A DNA stretch of 64,000 nucleotides from Trebouxia sp. TZW2008 (GCA_002118135.1 BDIU01000189.1:124001-188000), one strand, 5' to 3'. Shown: positions 1 to 12,340, numbered from the stretch's first letter. A program made the numbers and translations. Notes: generated by a model from the sequence alone, not told the origin.

Positions 1-306
1 ACAGCAAAGTCTGCAGCTTGGTGGTTGCCCATGCAATGGACGTTCCCACCATCAGCAAACAGCCAGTTGAACAAAGCAGATCCTGCCAGCGCCCACCAGT
101 TTCACAAGGGCCTGCTCTCGACTCTGAAACTTGGTCTTCAGCTTCTCATTCCATCCATCAGCAGGCACATGCAGCAGCATTCAAGCTCGCCTGAAGCTTG
201 ACTGCCAAACAGGTCAAGTTAGGTTTGTACTGGGTTGTGCATAGCGCAGATATGATTACAACCCACAATGGACAAGTGACTGACATGCACAGTGTATTGT
301 GCACAG

Positions 307-495
307 GAACTGGAGCAGCGGCAGCAGCGACTGCGCAATCTCAAAGCTGAGCTGCAAAACCTGCAGCGGTTAGAAGTAGTCCATCTAGAAAATTTCCTAG
401 ATGGTCAAGCACGCGCTGGGAAACAAATGCCTCTGGAAGAGGGTGGCTTTAAGCGAGATGGCATGGACTACGAATATGATCTTGTAGGCATCTAG
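307..495 (+). CDS. 3'-terminal exon of an unrecognised gene
   Basis: The exon starts after an acceptor (gtgcacag) and stays open to TAG at 493-495. It gives about 62 residues: a Glu/Gln/Arg/Leu-rich heptad-like stretch (LEQRQQRLRNLKAELQNL), which should be coiled coil, then an acidic/aromatic tail ending DYEYDLVGI. The rest of the gene lies upstream, in 1-306 or outside the window, and I could not find another exon with confidence. I do not recognise the family. An in-frame start with normal codon use and a plausible acceptor support a real exon, but the ORF is short. Confidence 0.45.
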   Translation, partial: ELEQRQQRLRNLKAELQNLQRLEVVHLENFLDGQARAGKQMPLEEGGFKRDGMDYEYDLVGI

Positions 496-1754
496 CCTGT
501 TTGGTCTGACATGCGCTCCAACCAACTTTGCCGTATTGCTGTCTCACCTGCCCCTAGGCTGCAATGTTGGAGGCGTTGCAAGTTTTTTGTAGTCATTTTA
601 AGCAGCATGTGACACCATGTGCTAGATTTTGAGGATACACGTTACGCGTTCTCAGCGTTTGTGTCCGCCACGCTCTCCGTTGGGCCAATGGGGTCGAAGT
701 TAAAGGCTCTGTTAAGGTCATCTGATTACATAAGTCGTAATCATGTTTGTCGGTACTGTGAGTCATTCTTGAGCAACTTCAGCTGGGCATTCGCTGTTAT
801 ACGACAAAACTGCAGCAGCCCGTTCGCGGCAAGCAAGGTCACTGCCCAACGGCACGGCAGAAAGGACCTGCAGTGCCAGCATCAAACTGCTGACAGAACG
901 ACACAACCGATACTGACCGAGTGCACCCAACTTGCCGACAGAAAAGTGTCTGCACGTGCCGAAGCCGAAAAGTGCACAGACGGCTGAGCGACATGGACTG
1001 ACCACTTGCAGTGGTCCGCCTTGCTTGGCGCTCTTGCGTCAGCTCGATTTGCATATAAGATACGGGTCTGCTTGCGGGCGCGTACGAACGTGGGACGACT
1101 CGAGACCACGGTACGCTACTGGAACGCTGTTTGAAGCGGTCAAATGCATCGTCCCATGCCTGTACGCAAATGTACGCTCCGCTGGAAACCGATGCGCAAG
1201 CGCGACATGGAACATGCTTGTGCTCAGGCGTCATACGGCAGGGGTTGCTGTTAGAGTTGCAGGCCTCAAGAACCATAGCCGGGTCCTGCGTTGCACCACC
1301 GGGTCGGAGTCACTTTCAGCGGGAAACAGTCTGTAAAGAGGTCGAAAGTGCATGCACGACACCAGACAACTGCCGAACTACACCTCCCACCGGCCTTGCG
1401 AAGCTTTGAACTGTTGAGTGACAAACCCATCAGTGGTCAAAGAGGACAGTTGAGGACAGCTATGCTGTTGTGAGCATACCTACACAGCCAGCATTCTGAG
1501 ACATGCAGGTACGTTCAATGTCACTTGCATCCCCAATATGCATTGAGAGCAGCTTTGGTACACATTCTTGCATCGTAGCCACAAATTCATTTGAGTACAA
1601 AAGAACAGTACAGCTCTGTCAAAAGTGTCATTGCTTACAGGGCCAACGACTAGCACAGTGGCACCCTCAACTCCGTAACAGTCTGTGCCAAAGGCTGTAA
1701 GTTCGATCGTGCTGTCTGCACCAAGCTGTTGGGCAGAGCACATAAATTAGACAG
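496..1754. other. intergenic, CpG-richer stretch; likely 3'UTR then promoter/5' leader
   Basis: There is no convincing gene here. Overlapping short ORFs occur on both strands at 619-1473 and none has protein-like composition. The stretch from about 640 to 1420 has visibly more CG dinucleotides than the flanking introns, as do other 5' ends in this window (for example 36560-37000 and 42560-43050). It probably holds the promoter and 5' leader of the OPR-RAP gene, and possibly an unseen first exon carrying a transit peptide. The Ser/Arg/Thr-rich ORF at 1131-1409 is one candidate, but no donor could be tied to it. Confidence 0.4.
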
Positions 1755-4700
1755 ATGGCGATTGATGACACCACCAGCGTTACCCCTGTCTCAAGTCATC
1801 AGTCACAACCCGTCACACATCTGCACAGAGACATCAACAGGCGCATTGTGGATGCTGACAGCGTTGTGACAGTGCTTGACATTGTTGAAGAGGCGAGTCA
1901 AGACTTCAATGCCGTCAACATCTCCACAGCTTTCCACCGTCTTGCTAGGATGTGGCGTGATGTGCCAGACCTCACAACAGGGCAGGGCAGGCTGGATAAA
2001 GCCCTGCAGACCCTCATGCAGTTGGCCGTCAGCCACATCAAGGAGGTGCGTCCTGATCTCACCTGATCTCATGATCTCTGGATCAGCAGCCAGGCTTTGC
2101 ATGTTCAGTGTCTTGCTCCAGGGCTTAAGCTTGAGTCATACTCAAGGGCACTGATCCACCATGTGGGTCGTGTCCTAAGCATACTGCAGCATTGCACTGT
2201 TATTGCACTGAGCTTTGCGCATGCTTACACCCCACATATGCAGGCTGATGAATCGGTCTTGCCTGCTGAGCTTCCTCCTTTGGACCATCAGGCTTTGCAT
2301 GTTTGCTCAACACTGGTTCACAAATAGGGCTGTTGGGTGCAGGTTCAAGGGCAGGGCCTAGACATCATCATCTGGGTCTTGGGCAAGATCTGCTATGAGC
2401 CAATCAAGATCAGAGCCCTGCTGCAGACTTTTTGCACAAAATCCCACATACTGCGTCGATCATGATTGCTAGCCAGCGTCAAGTTGAGCAAGCGCAGCGC
2501 CGCTGTGCAGATTAGGTCAGGGCTTCGGCATCAAGGCATGGCATTGTCATCTGGGCGCTGGCCAAGATCTGTTACAAGCGCATGCACCCCTGCAGTGAGG
2601 CAGGGCTGTGAATTGTCTTGATATCGTCAGTACGACCCCCTATTGGATCTTCCAAGCATTCACTGTTGTGTGTAGGTGCAAGGGCAGGGTTTAGGCATCA
2701 TCATCTGGGCGCTGGCCAAGATCTGCTACGATCCAGTCAAGATTAGAGCTTTGTTGCAAGCCTTTGCGCAAGAGACCACAATCACTCCTTGCATTGCACA
2801 ACACATCACTCAACCCACGATTGCTAGCTGGCATCAGATGTCAATGCTGTGAGTAAGGGCTGTTGTGTCTAGGTGCAAGGCAGGGCTTAGGTGTCATCGT
2901 CCGGACGCTAGCCAAGATCTGCTATGATCCAGTCAACATCAGAGCTTTGTTGCAAGCCTTTGCACAAGAGACCACAATCACTCCTTGCATTGCACAACAC
3001 ATCACTCAACCCATGACTGCTAGCTGGCATCAGATGTCAATGCTGTGAGTAAGGGCTGTTGTGTGTAGGTGCAAAAGCAGAGGCTAGGTATCATCATTTG
3101 GGCACTGGCCAAGATCTGTTATGAACCAGCCAAGATCAGAGCTTTGTTGCAAGCCTTTGCACAGGAGGCCACAACCAGTCCATTGACTGAAAACTGCACA
3201 ACCCATGATTGCCAGCTGGGATCAAGTGTCAATGCAGATGCTGTGTGTAGGTGCAAGGGCAAGGTCTGGGCATTATCATTTGGGCGCTGGCCAAGATCTG
3301 TTACGAACCAGTCAAGATCAGAGCTCTGTTGCAAGCCTTTGCACAGGAGGCCATTGACCGCCTGACTGAGGGGGTACCCAAAAATGAGCCCAACCTAAAG
3401 CTGGGGCCCCAATCGCTGTCCAACATGGTGTATGCATATGCTGTCATGGGGCATCACCCTGGGAGTGAACTGTTGGCTGCTATTGCTCAAGGCGTTCAGG
3501 GCCAGCTAAGAGACTTTTCACCACAGGTGACAATCAGGGTCTCTACTCACAAAAGTTTATATGAGTCTGTCAGTGTAGTATCATGCTGTCATGGGGCATC
3601 ACCCAGGGGCTGAACTACTGGCTGCCATTGCTCAAGGGGTGCAAGGTCAGCTTAAGGACTTCTTACTTCAGGTACGGATCATTGTCTCCTTTCACAGAAG
3701 TTGTCACAAGTCTCTTGCCAACATGATGCATGCGAATGCCATCATGGGGCATCACCCAGGGAGTGAACTGCTGGCTGTTGTTGCTCAAGGGTGCAAGGCC
3801 AGCTCAGAGACTTCTCACCACACGTCGGAGCCACAACCCTTGTTGCAGAATTCCGGGTGACTGTGACAAGCAACTGTTGTACAGATGCTAGATTTACAGG
3901 ACTGGATTAGGCAACAATGCCTCCATATGCACACAAACAGCAACCTTTCATTTGCCTGAAGCCTGAGTTGCTACCATGGCTGTACTAAAGCATGTTTGAC
4001 AGGAGCTTTGCATAGGTGAAAGCACAGATGTGCTTTGTCTGGGTAACATGTTTGAGGAGTGTGGCCAAGACTTTGTGAGAGATGGCAAAATTGCGCGCCA
4101 TGTTTGCATGTTATACTTTCGTCAGATTACAACAGACTGCATAGCATCCCAAGCAGCAGACCCCGCTGCTGACTATTGGTGTTGAAGCATAGCCTGCGAC
4201 AACACTAGATGTTTATGACAGCAGCACATGCCAATGACAGTAGTACATGCCCACAACAAAACATGTACATGCTTATGACATCAGTGCATGCTCACTGACT
4301 GCCTCTGAGCTGCCTTGCATTACTAAGATCTTCATCTGCCTGCAGGGTTTGTCCAACATAGTGTGGGCTTATGCCAAGCTGGGTGCTCTGACGGTAGCCA
4401 AACCAGCAGCTGATGAGGCATCAGGTCTGGAGGGCAGGGGCAAGGGAAATGTTGGGGCGCTGCTAGATGCCCTGGCTGTGGAAGCTGTCAGTCAGCTGAT
4501 GGACGGCCGCTGCAGGACCAAATTCATTCCTCAAAATCTGTCCAACATGGTGTATGGGTAAGCACTTCAATGCAAAAAGACAGAAATACTTCATTTTATG
4601 GCCATTAAAATGTGTGTGAGTGCATGCAGTACAGTTCCTTGACAGTCGCTGCCAGGTATTCCTGGAAATGTGTTGAGCGTGATTTACGTGACCTTCAATT

Positions 4701-7700
4701 GCTCACAATGTCAATCGTGTAGACACCCAGGGTCTCAGAACAGTTGCTAGCTCACACGGTGGCAAGGTAGAGGTCCAAAAGCAGCCTACTCAGGGTTTGA
4801 TTGGAGACAATTAATTGCTCCAGTACATACCTAGCTGGGCCTGCTGAGCCTGTCTAGCATGCATTTTGAATGAACGAATGACAAGGCCCCTTTGTTGGGC
4901 AGGTATGCTGAAGTATCCAAGGATCAGCTAAGGTTGTGAAAACGTGTGTGTGCTGGGCAGGTATGCAGTGATAGGGCACGAGCCTGGAGCAATGCTGCTG
5001 ATGGCAGTGGCACAGCAAGCCTTACTGCAACTGGATAGCTTCAGCCCTCAGGAGCTCACCAACATGGTAACCACACCATCACGCTCCAAACAAGCCTGCC
5101 TGGCAAGACAGGACTTGGGCCACATGTGCTGGAACATGTAATAATTTGTTATTCCTATGACCATCACACCCAGTCTTCAAGACACGACAATTCATGCCCA
5201 ACATGCGAGACACAATGTGGTGCTGTCCAACTGAAATTTGGGGGAAAAGATATTTTGTAAAGTCAAAAGCCAACCAGACTTCCTGCACTTGCCCCAAGGT
5301 CTGACCTGCCATCACATCCGTGGACGCAATTGTTGCACTCTGTCTCTGCCATCACCTGCACAACTCAGTCCAAGCCTTCATTTGATCTCCCATATCAGCC
5401 TCAAACAACCCATTCTAGCCTCAAACAATATCTCAGCAATGGACAGGAGCCTCAAGGAACCCTGAAATCTCACTTTGGATGCGTGTGTTGTATGTAGGTG
5501 TGGGCATATGCTAAGATGCTACCCCCCGGTCAACCCCTGCTGGGTCCCCCTCAGGCCCTCCTCAATGCGGTGCCCCAGGTTGTGGTTCGCCAGCTGGCAG
5601 ATGACAGCCAACACCACAAGGTATGTTCACACATTCAAGTAATTGAGATAATCAGGCAAGCAAGCAAGCAGTACTTCAGTCATGTACCTGCCGCTGCAGT
5701 GCTTATGGCTGGACTCATATCGCACTGCTCTCTGTTGACATTTGGCATGACAAAGTGTGCCCATGCAGTCATCTGCCTCTGCAATGCTAATACATATACC
5801 AGCACAGGTCATATCAGGCCGCTAGCTGTTGACAGCCAGCATTCAAAGTTGTGTTTCTGTATGAAAGTTTTTCTGAAATGCTGACGCCTAGCTTTTGACA
5901 GCTGGCGTCACAAGCTGTGGCCATGCATCGAATTGCCTGTGAAATGCACATGCCCCGATCATGTGCACTTGCTGACTTTCAAAATCAAGCACTACATGAG
6001 GTATTCATGCACAAAGTTGCAACTCCTGTGCTGTGATAAGTAGCCACGCCACTAGCTGTTGACAGTGCCAAGGTCGGCCATGAACCAACAATACAGTCAA
6101 GTGTGTCCATGCCTACAGGCGAGGCCTCAGACAATGCATTCACAACTGTTTTTGTCTACATGTGAAGCCTCAGACAAATGGCATTCACATTTGTCCATGT
6201 CTACAGGTGAAGCCTCATTCAATGGCATTCACCTCTGTCCGTGCCTACGTACGAAGCCTTAGACAGTGGCCTTCACATCTTGCTGTGCCTACAGGTCAAG
6301 CCTCAAACAGTCAGCAATTTGCTGTGGGCGTATGCAACCCTAGGTTGGGCTCCCACCCACCTGCTCAACAGCCTAGCAGTGGAAACCCTCCGCCAGCTGC
6401 CCTATTTCAAACCCCAGGAATTAGCCAATTCGCTCTGGGCGTATGCAACCCTGAAGTACAATTCTATGCCTGAGTGGTTGGGGCAGATTGGGGTAGCCTG
6501 TGAGGGGCAGGTGGGGGGTTGCAAACCTCAAGAGCTTAGCAGCATGCTGTGGGCGCTGGGCAGTTTGAAACATCACCCTGGGGCGGCTTTCCTGCGCACT
6601 GCAACTGACGCCGCTCGCAGGTACAATACCAGTTGTGTTACCACAATCGTTCTGAAGCATGTATAGTGTCGTCAACATCATCACTGGGCATGCGCTTGCT
6701 TGCAGGGGTCCGCAACCCATCTACAGTGTGCAGCGCTTCAGCTGAGACTGCTAAATACTGCAGCACAAACATCTGATGCATGCTGCAGGCAGCTGGACAA
6801 GTTCAAGCCGAGCGAGATGTGCAATCTGGTGTGGGGGGTGGGTCAGCTGGGCCCCCAGTGCGACCCCAGCCTGCTGAGAGACATCCTGCAGGCCTCAGAC
6901 TCCTGGTCAGAGGTACACCCAACATTTCCTCTCTGCCTAGCATGTTCACTGGCTCTGACAACTGAATGAATCTGGGCAGGGAATTGGTGCATGCGTGAAG
7001 AGTGATGAGCAATGCAATGATGCATGAATGTGACTTGCATCTGCTGCTTGTACCACAATAGTGCAAAGATGGTTCAAGAGGCAGTGGTTGTGTATGAGCA
7101 TCCTTGGCCTGTTTCAGGGGTTTGGGCCAGTGGAGGTGAGCCGGCTGCTGTGGGGTGCGGCTGTATTGGACAGCCTGCCCAAGGCAGCGGCTGGGCGGCT
7201 ATATGACAAGCTGGCGCACCTGCCCCTTCCCGCCTTCACTGCTGAGTCCTTAGACCTCATCCTTCAGGTGTGTTGTGCTGTGCTTGTGCTGTGCTGCGCT
7301 GCATTGCGCTTGCTTGCTGACAAAACCGATCTTGGGATGATGCATTTTTTGCTGTGTTCACTGCATGTTGACATCTGAAAGGCTCAGAACTTGATGTCAG
7401 CATGAAGAGAAGCTTATATCTTCTTGTCACACAGGTGATCACTCAAACCCAAGAAGGACAGTGCTGCTTGCAGGTTGATGCATTCCTGGAGTGCAGTGTG
7501 GGCAGCCTGATGTACTTGCTGCCAGCCCGGTTGCAAGGCGCCTTACAACTGACCCTGATCAGCGGCCTGCAACAGCACAAGGTCTCGCAGACACTCTTGG
7601 ACATCTCAGAGGGGTTGGCAGCCCTGGGGGTACCCCACTCAGCCCCCTACCTGCTGCAAGACGGCCCCCTGCTCGTGGATGTGGCCATTTTGGGGCCCTG

Positions 7701-10246
7701 CCCTGCAATAGCCCTCCAGATTGAGAACCCAGGGCAGTTGTCAGTGAATGCCCCTTGGCTACCGTTGGGCAACTCTAGACTGAAGCAACAGACCCTGCGC
7801 TGCAAAGGCTGGCAGGTAATGTGCCTCTGTGTTACACCTCCATGTTGTGCTTGCTTCACTTTGCATCTGTTGCATCTGGTCACTGTGCTGTGGTTGTCCA
7901 GTGTTTCAGTGTTCAGCAATGTACCCTGCATTGCAGAGGCTTGCAGGTATTGTGCCCTTGTGTTCAATTACGCTGCTGTGTTTGGTTGACCACTGTCCCG
8001 GTAGTGATTATACTTTGCATTGCGTGCATGATTCATGCCTTGCATTGCCTCACGCCGTGGTGCTTGGTGGATCACTTACATCTGAGTGACTGCATGCATT
8101 ACTCGGTGCATGGTTCATGTCAGTGTGTGCATGCATCTGAATCTGCCGGCCAGTGGATGTATACTTTGATGCAGCAGATGCTCACAGTGCAAGCTGGAAG
8201 GCAAGTGTGAGTCTGAGATGAAGCTACTGTGCAGGTGGTGAGCGTGCCATTCTATATCTGGAACATGCTGGGCACGCTGCCCTTGAGAGCAGCTTACTTG
8301 CAGCAGCTTCTACACATCTGCCAGGCACTACAGTTCCAACCCTCCGCTTACTCACCCAGAAGCCAGCCTGAAGCTCAGTCGCTCACAAACCGCACCTACT
8401 CAAACAGCGGCATTGAGCGCATCAACTCAGCACTCACTGCTCAGCTGTCCAATACGAATTCAGGCTATGGACCCATCACAACTACTGCAGCAGCTGCTCG
8501 GGCAGCTGCCTGCCCGCGTCACCTTCTGCCAGTTGGCGCTGCAAATGTGCCGCAGCTGAAGGAAGCTGGCAGGCAGCTGTCAGAGACGCCTCAATACTTT
8601 AGGATGTGCCAGGCCTTGGACAGGTCGCCAAGAGGCATTACTAATGAGTTGCCATGGGCCAGATTGCCTCCAGGAACGACACAGCCCCTGCCGCTTCAAA
8701 TGGGGCACTTTGGGGAGATGACTCATCCGACAGCTGACAAAGCAGAAGCTGTTGTTACACCTAGATCTGCCTCATGGGATCTGCAGCGCTGTGCAAGCAA
8801 TGCAGCTGCTCTCCAGCAGGGACTGATCCAGGAACAGGGCAGGGCAGATCACAGCAAAGCAGGTCAAGGAAGAAGTGCACATGAGCTGTGGGCAGGGCAA
8901 GGGCAGGGCCAAGGGCGCGGTCAAGGGCAAATGCCCTCTGGTAGTGCCCCACTGGACGCTGCACAGATGGAGGCGGTGAATGCTTTGCAGTCATTGGCAC
9001 GTCAGCTGCAAGCAACTGGTAAGCTATACCAGCACTTACTCAACTGCAGCCTCAACAGCTTGCTACTGTTTGGATTGCAAGTGGACAGTCCTGTTTTGCA
9101 GACTGAGGTGGAACATTTGACAAGCTGATCTTGCTTTTTGCCCATGCCTTGACTGCATCAGTATTGCTGCATCCGCTGGGTGAAGCGTTGACTGAGTCTT
9201 GCAGCTTCTTGGTTAGCAGTGTTTCTGACAGGCATACTGCTGCTTCAATGTTGCAGCAGCAGCAGACAAGTGAGTTTGACCGTCTACTGGTCATGCAGCT
9301 AGTCCTTGGCTAGCAATAGTACGCACCAACAGGAAACAGGAACGTCTATGCTCTTGGACGTCTCAACGGGAGCCTCTGTTTAATTCTTGACAGGCATATT
9401 GCTCTCCAGCGCCTCAGACAGGCACATTGATGCTTCAGGGTTGCAGCAGCAGCAGCAGATAAGTGAGCTTGAGCCCTTGCATGCCCCTTCAGCCTCAGCA
9501 GGCCAGCCTCAGACGCTGGCACAGACAGGCCTGGGGGTCCCTCACCGCCCCACCCCTACCCACCCTGCCAAGTTCAATGAGGGCAGCAGGTAAGTAAAAG
9601 TTGCCATAGAGCTGTGCATTGCTCAAAGCGTGACAGCACTCTTGGTCAGTTTCAACGTGTGTCAGAGCACGGCACCTGATTGGCGACCCCAACACTAGAC
9701 AAGGAGCAATTGATGCACTCTCACGCAGTCTCTATGTAACTTGCAGCGCTTTCTGCAGCTGATGAAACCTAGCAAACACATCATACAAGTTGGGTACAAT
9801 CCATGGCAGCTGCTGCAGGAAACAAGTATATGTTGCCTCAGCCTTGTACGATCATGACAACATAACGCAATGCCATTTTTATCTGCAGGATTACTGGAGC
9901 ACTGGCTCGCAGCTTTGACAGGTCTGCTGCCTCAACGCCACGCACTGCCAGCACCGGCTTTGAAGAGCCCAGCAGGCACAGCGTGCACAGTGCAGCAGCA
10001 AACGCAGTAGCAAGTGCAGCAGCATTCTGCCCACCTTGGCATAACTCCCCTCCCAGCTGGCAGAACTCCCCTCCTAACTGGCAGAACTCCCCTCCTAGCC
10101 TCCTGCACAGTGTAGCAGCTCACCGACCCCCATGGGAGGTTTGCCAACCTCAGTCTGCCATAGATTCCAGCTTTCCATGCGTGGTTTTGCAAGCTGCTGG
10201 CTACGCACCTGGGCACGGACGGCAGGGTTTGGCTGCAAGACGCTGA
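1755..10246 (+). CDS. octotricopeptide-repeat (OPR) protein with RAP domain, organelle RNA factor
   Basis: Joined exons: 1755-2045, 3251-3526, 4346-4557, 4961-5066, 5498-5620, 6295-6620, 6789-6912, 7118-7267, 7474-7815, 8235-9018, 9394-9589, 9889-10246. All phases agree, giving about 1095 residues. The N-terminal two thirds are helical repeats of OPR type, for example PQSLSNMVYAYAVMG, LSNIVWAYAKLG, PQELANSLWAYATL and PQELSSMLWALGSL. A RAP domain follows, split by the 7816-8234 intron: VDVAILGPCPAIALQIENPG, then KGWQ joined to VVSVPFYIWNML. The C-terminus is a long low-complexity Gln/Ser/Gly extension with three WxNSPP repeats (about 10034-10098). OPR-RAP proteins bind specific chloroplast or mitochondrial transcripts in green algae and act in processing, stability or translation; the target cannot be read from sequence. 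The ATG at 1755 directly follows an AG and shows no clear transit peptide, so a 5' exon may be missing. Confidence 0.85.
2343..3526 (+). repeat. six-copy tandem array of an OPR exon (exon echo)
   Basis: Copies of the sequence encoding VQGQGLGIIIWALAKICY begin near 2343, 2530, 2676, 2873, 3069 and 3251, a spacing of about 150-200 bp. Only the last copy (3251-3526) has a matching acceptor, frame and donor, and runs on into a second OPR unit. The copy at 2873 has lost a base and is frame-broken at its start. Copies 2676 and 3069 stay open for about 35-50 codons but lack an obvious donor. Several copies keep the tgtag|gtgca acceptor. All decayed copies lie in the intron 2046-3250. Confidence 0.9.
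3583..3840 (+). repeat. two downstream partial copies of the same exon's 3' half
   Basis: After the donor at 3527, the segment encoding VMGHHPGAELLAAIAQGVQG recurs at about 3583-3671, with its own CAG|GTACGG donor-like end. It recurs again, more diverged, at about 3735-3840. Both copies lie inside the intron 3527-4345. They repeat the second OPR unit of exon 3251-3526, so this exon is flanked by echoes on both sides. Confidence 0.85.
4800..4880 (+). repeat. dispersed intronic repeat, copy 1
   Basis: This copy lies in an OPR-gene intron. The core (from about 4814) begins TTGCTCCAGTACATACCTAG, and related copies are found at 39130-39173 on the minus strand and at 47761-47842 on the plus strand. 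Similarity to copy 3 extends about 15 bases upstream of the core. I see no terminal inverted repeats or target-site duplication, so the element type is unknown. Confidence 0.7.
5082..5110 (+). repeat. short dispersed repeat, copy A (inverse of 12341-12370)
   Basis: About 27 bases starting CGCTCCAAACAAGCCTGCCT match the reverse complement of 12343-12370 with about one mismatch. This copy is intronic in the OPR gene; the other lies upstream of the CDF-like transporter. It may be the end of a decayed mobile element. Nothing longer aligns by eye. Confidence 0.55.
6104..6300 (+). repeat. ~59-bp tandem repeat that duplicates a splice acceptor
   Basis: Four units of about 58-60 bp precede and overlap OPR exon 6295-6620. 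Each contains a variant of 'tgtccatgcctacag|g..aagcctca'. At least two upstream units keep a CTACAG acceptor, and the last supplies the acceptor that fits the reading frame. The third unit has lost it (CTACGT). The result is a ladder of candidate 3' splice sites. Confidence 0.8.
9205..9470 (+). repeat. tandem duplication of the 5' part of OPR exon 9394-9589
   Basis: The stretch 'tgacaggcatactgctgcttcaatg' near 9227 is repeated as the start of the true exon (from 9393, then 9410-9465), including the run of CAG codons. The upstream copy lies in intron 9019-9393. This is another upstream echo with an intact downstream exon. Confidence 0.7.
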
Positions 10247-11555
10247 AACCCTATCAGTCAAGTGTCCAAAACCCATATTGCAGATGTTTCTCAGCAGAAG
10301 CAGACAGGCTTCTGCACACAATGCAGACTAGCCAATCAAGCACAAATGACAGTACAAATGACTCCACAGAGATACTGTATTACCAATGGCATCAGTAATT
10401 CCAGCTTATGCTGAGGAGATATGAATTTCAAATCTGAGAGATTGCAAGTTTGGGGTGAAAAATATCAAGGGATTGTTGCGCAGGATAGCAAATCAAAGCT
10501 TCTGTATCTCATCAGTTTTCAAGCTTCCCAGCTAACAACAAGCAAATTTTTTAAGATGCTCAGCATGGGTAGAGATGTTTGTGGGTCAGGCCTTCAGGCA
10601 TTTTCTGCACAATTTGGCTAGCATCTTGGGGATTTCATGGGCTTTCTTTGCAGCACATTCAGAAACACTACTGGGCAGGTTGGTGGCTGATGTTGCTGGT
10701 ATTGTTGGCAAACGCAATGTACAACTCTCAGATTGGATTTTTTGTACCAATGATGACTCGCAGACTCGAGCCTCAGATGAGTGTGCTCAGCTCAGCACAG
10801 CATGAGTGCTGCTGATTTCGATGTCGTGACACGATGGCAGATTTTGCGTAATTACAGGCACAGAGAATACTGCACTACATCATGTTACTACAGACCACCT
10901 AGCAAGTGTTGAGGCGCATCTTCTTCTTCTGGTTACTTGGAGAGAAAGCTGCAAGCGTTGTCAGGGTATGTGGCTCCAGGATTGTTTCCTTGAAGAAAAT
11001 GGTTTTGGTCAATTGTTTGGAAAGGTCAATTGCTCGGGGAAAACTCCCTGAAAGAAGTATCTGCGAGCTGTTTATGCTCTTGCTCTGGCAGCAAACTTTT
11101 GGGGGATTAGTGCATCTGGCTTTTGGAATTGGTATACCATTGTTTCTCTTACATTGAATGGGGGGTAGAACTTCTTTATTGAATGTATACAGGTCGAGGC
11201 CTGTTGCCGAAGGGAGTCCGTACATCATCTTTCTTTACATCGCTTTTTTATTCTTTCGATTGTGTCACCGTTGATCAGATTGAATACTTCAGAGTGTAAA
11301 GTGTTAGCTTGAGTATACGCCACATGGCACATACGCACAAGTGGACCAACGCATGGCTTCCAATCCGATATTAGTCTTTGTAAGAAATCAACTGTGCAAT
11401 TCAAAGCTGGTTCTGACGTATGCACATTAGCACCTAAACCCCAAGGATTTCACAGTCTGACAATCAAACTCATTCAGCTTGCCGATTTGCATACCGTACC
11501 AACTGACAAGCTGTTGACCCCAATGCACGGGTTTTCCATCTGCAAACGCAAAGCA
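10247..11555. other. no gene confidently identified
   Basis: This stretch lies between the OPR gene and the 3' end of the transporter. A plus-strand ORF at about 10640-10815, following a TTTGCAG acceptor, reads WWLMLLVLLANAMYNSQIGF, a single hydrophobic segment. It could be the last exon of a small membrane protein, but I found no upstream exon. ORFs at 10899-11228 (-) and 10906-11157 (+) overlap on opposite strands and neither looks like a known family. The stretch is more A/T-rich than its surroundings. Confidence 0.35.
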
Positions 11556-12158
11556 TCAGCAACAATCGCCAACCTCAAAATTAGCTGAACAAGCATTAGT
11601 GAGCATGCCTATGCCTTCTTTTGCAATAAAGATAGACAACACTAAAGCTGCTGCAGCATCAACCCACCACACAGAAGGCCGCAACAGGAATACAATGCTT
11701 CCCACGAACAAGATGCCTCCAAGCAAAGCACAGCACAGTGAGCAGGTAGCGTCTGAAGCGAGGCAACTAGATTCAATTTTCTTAGCCATACGCCGCTTGA
11801 TGAACCAAAACACAACCATGTCGACAGTGCTTATGCAGCTAACAACCAGTCCAGCAACTGCAGTTTCAGGGGTGTCATGACGAACAAGATGCACGATGCT
11901 TGCACTGACGGCGGCACCAACCAGAAGCAGCAGTAACGCGCCAATTCCACCCGTTGCAATTCTCTCACGCCGTTTTGCAGCAGTCTTGCCACTGAGTCTC
12001 CACATGATCAGAAACACCGATGCAACCTCAATGACGGAATCCAAGCCAAACAGCAGCAGACTAAGTTGGTGATTCCTGGCTGCCAGCACAATTGACACCA
12101 CTCCCTCAATTGTGCAGTGCACTCCGCTGGCTATTTCCAAAATCCACACCCAGAACAT
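11556..12158 (-). CDS. cation-efflux (CDF/TMEM163-like) membrane transporter
   Basis: A single exon of about 200 residues from ATG 12158; the open frame continues upstream to about 12230 without an ATG, so a short 5' exon is possible. It has six hydrophobic segments. The second, FGLDSVIEVASVFLIMWRL, carries the membrane Asp expected in metal-transporting CDF relatives. A basic loop (GKTAAKRRER) follows. The fifth region has CLASDATCSLCC, the Asp/Cys signature of the TMEM163-like branch, in place of the HxxxD of classic zinc CDFs. The likely role is transport of zinc or another divalent metal across an internal or plasma membrane; specificity is inference. There is no long cytosolic C-terminal domain, so the protein is shorter than classic CDFs. 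It is convergent with the OPR gene. Confidence 0.7.
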   Translation of the reverse strand: MFWVWILEIASGVHCTIEGVVSIVLAARNHQLSLLLFGLDSVIEVASVFLIMWRLSGKTAAKRRERIATGGIGALLLLLVGAAVSASIVHLVRHDTPETAVAGLVVSCISTVDMVVFWFIKRRMAKKIESSCLASDATCSLCCALLGGILFVGSIVFLLRPSVWWVDAAAALVLSIFIAKEGIGMLTNACSANFEVGDCC

Positions 12159-12340
12159 CACTTTGCTGCTGACCACCTGACTACCACCTTGGCGTGAGCA
12201 ATCACGTCCAGCCTGCAGATCCAACCACAATCATGCTCATAACAATATCAGTAACAGCAATAATGATCCTGATAAGATGGCAAATTATAGTCCCAAACAT
12301 TATTCTGCATGTTTCAGTCAAGGTGCTAGGTGCGTATGGC

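Noticed and set aside
839..1276. Overlapping ORFs of 75-145 codons on both strands near the left end
   Set aside because: No motif, Cys/Arg-rich shadow composition on both strands of a CpG-rich stretch; better read as promoter/leader.
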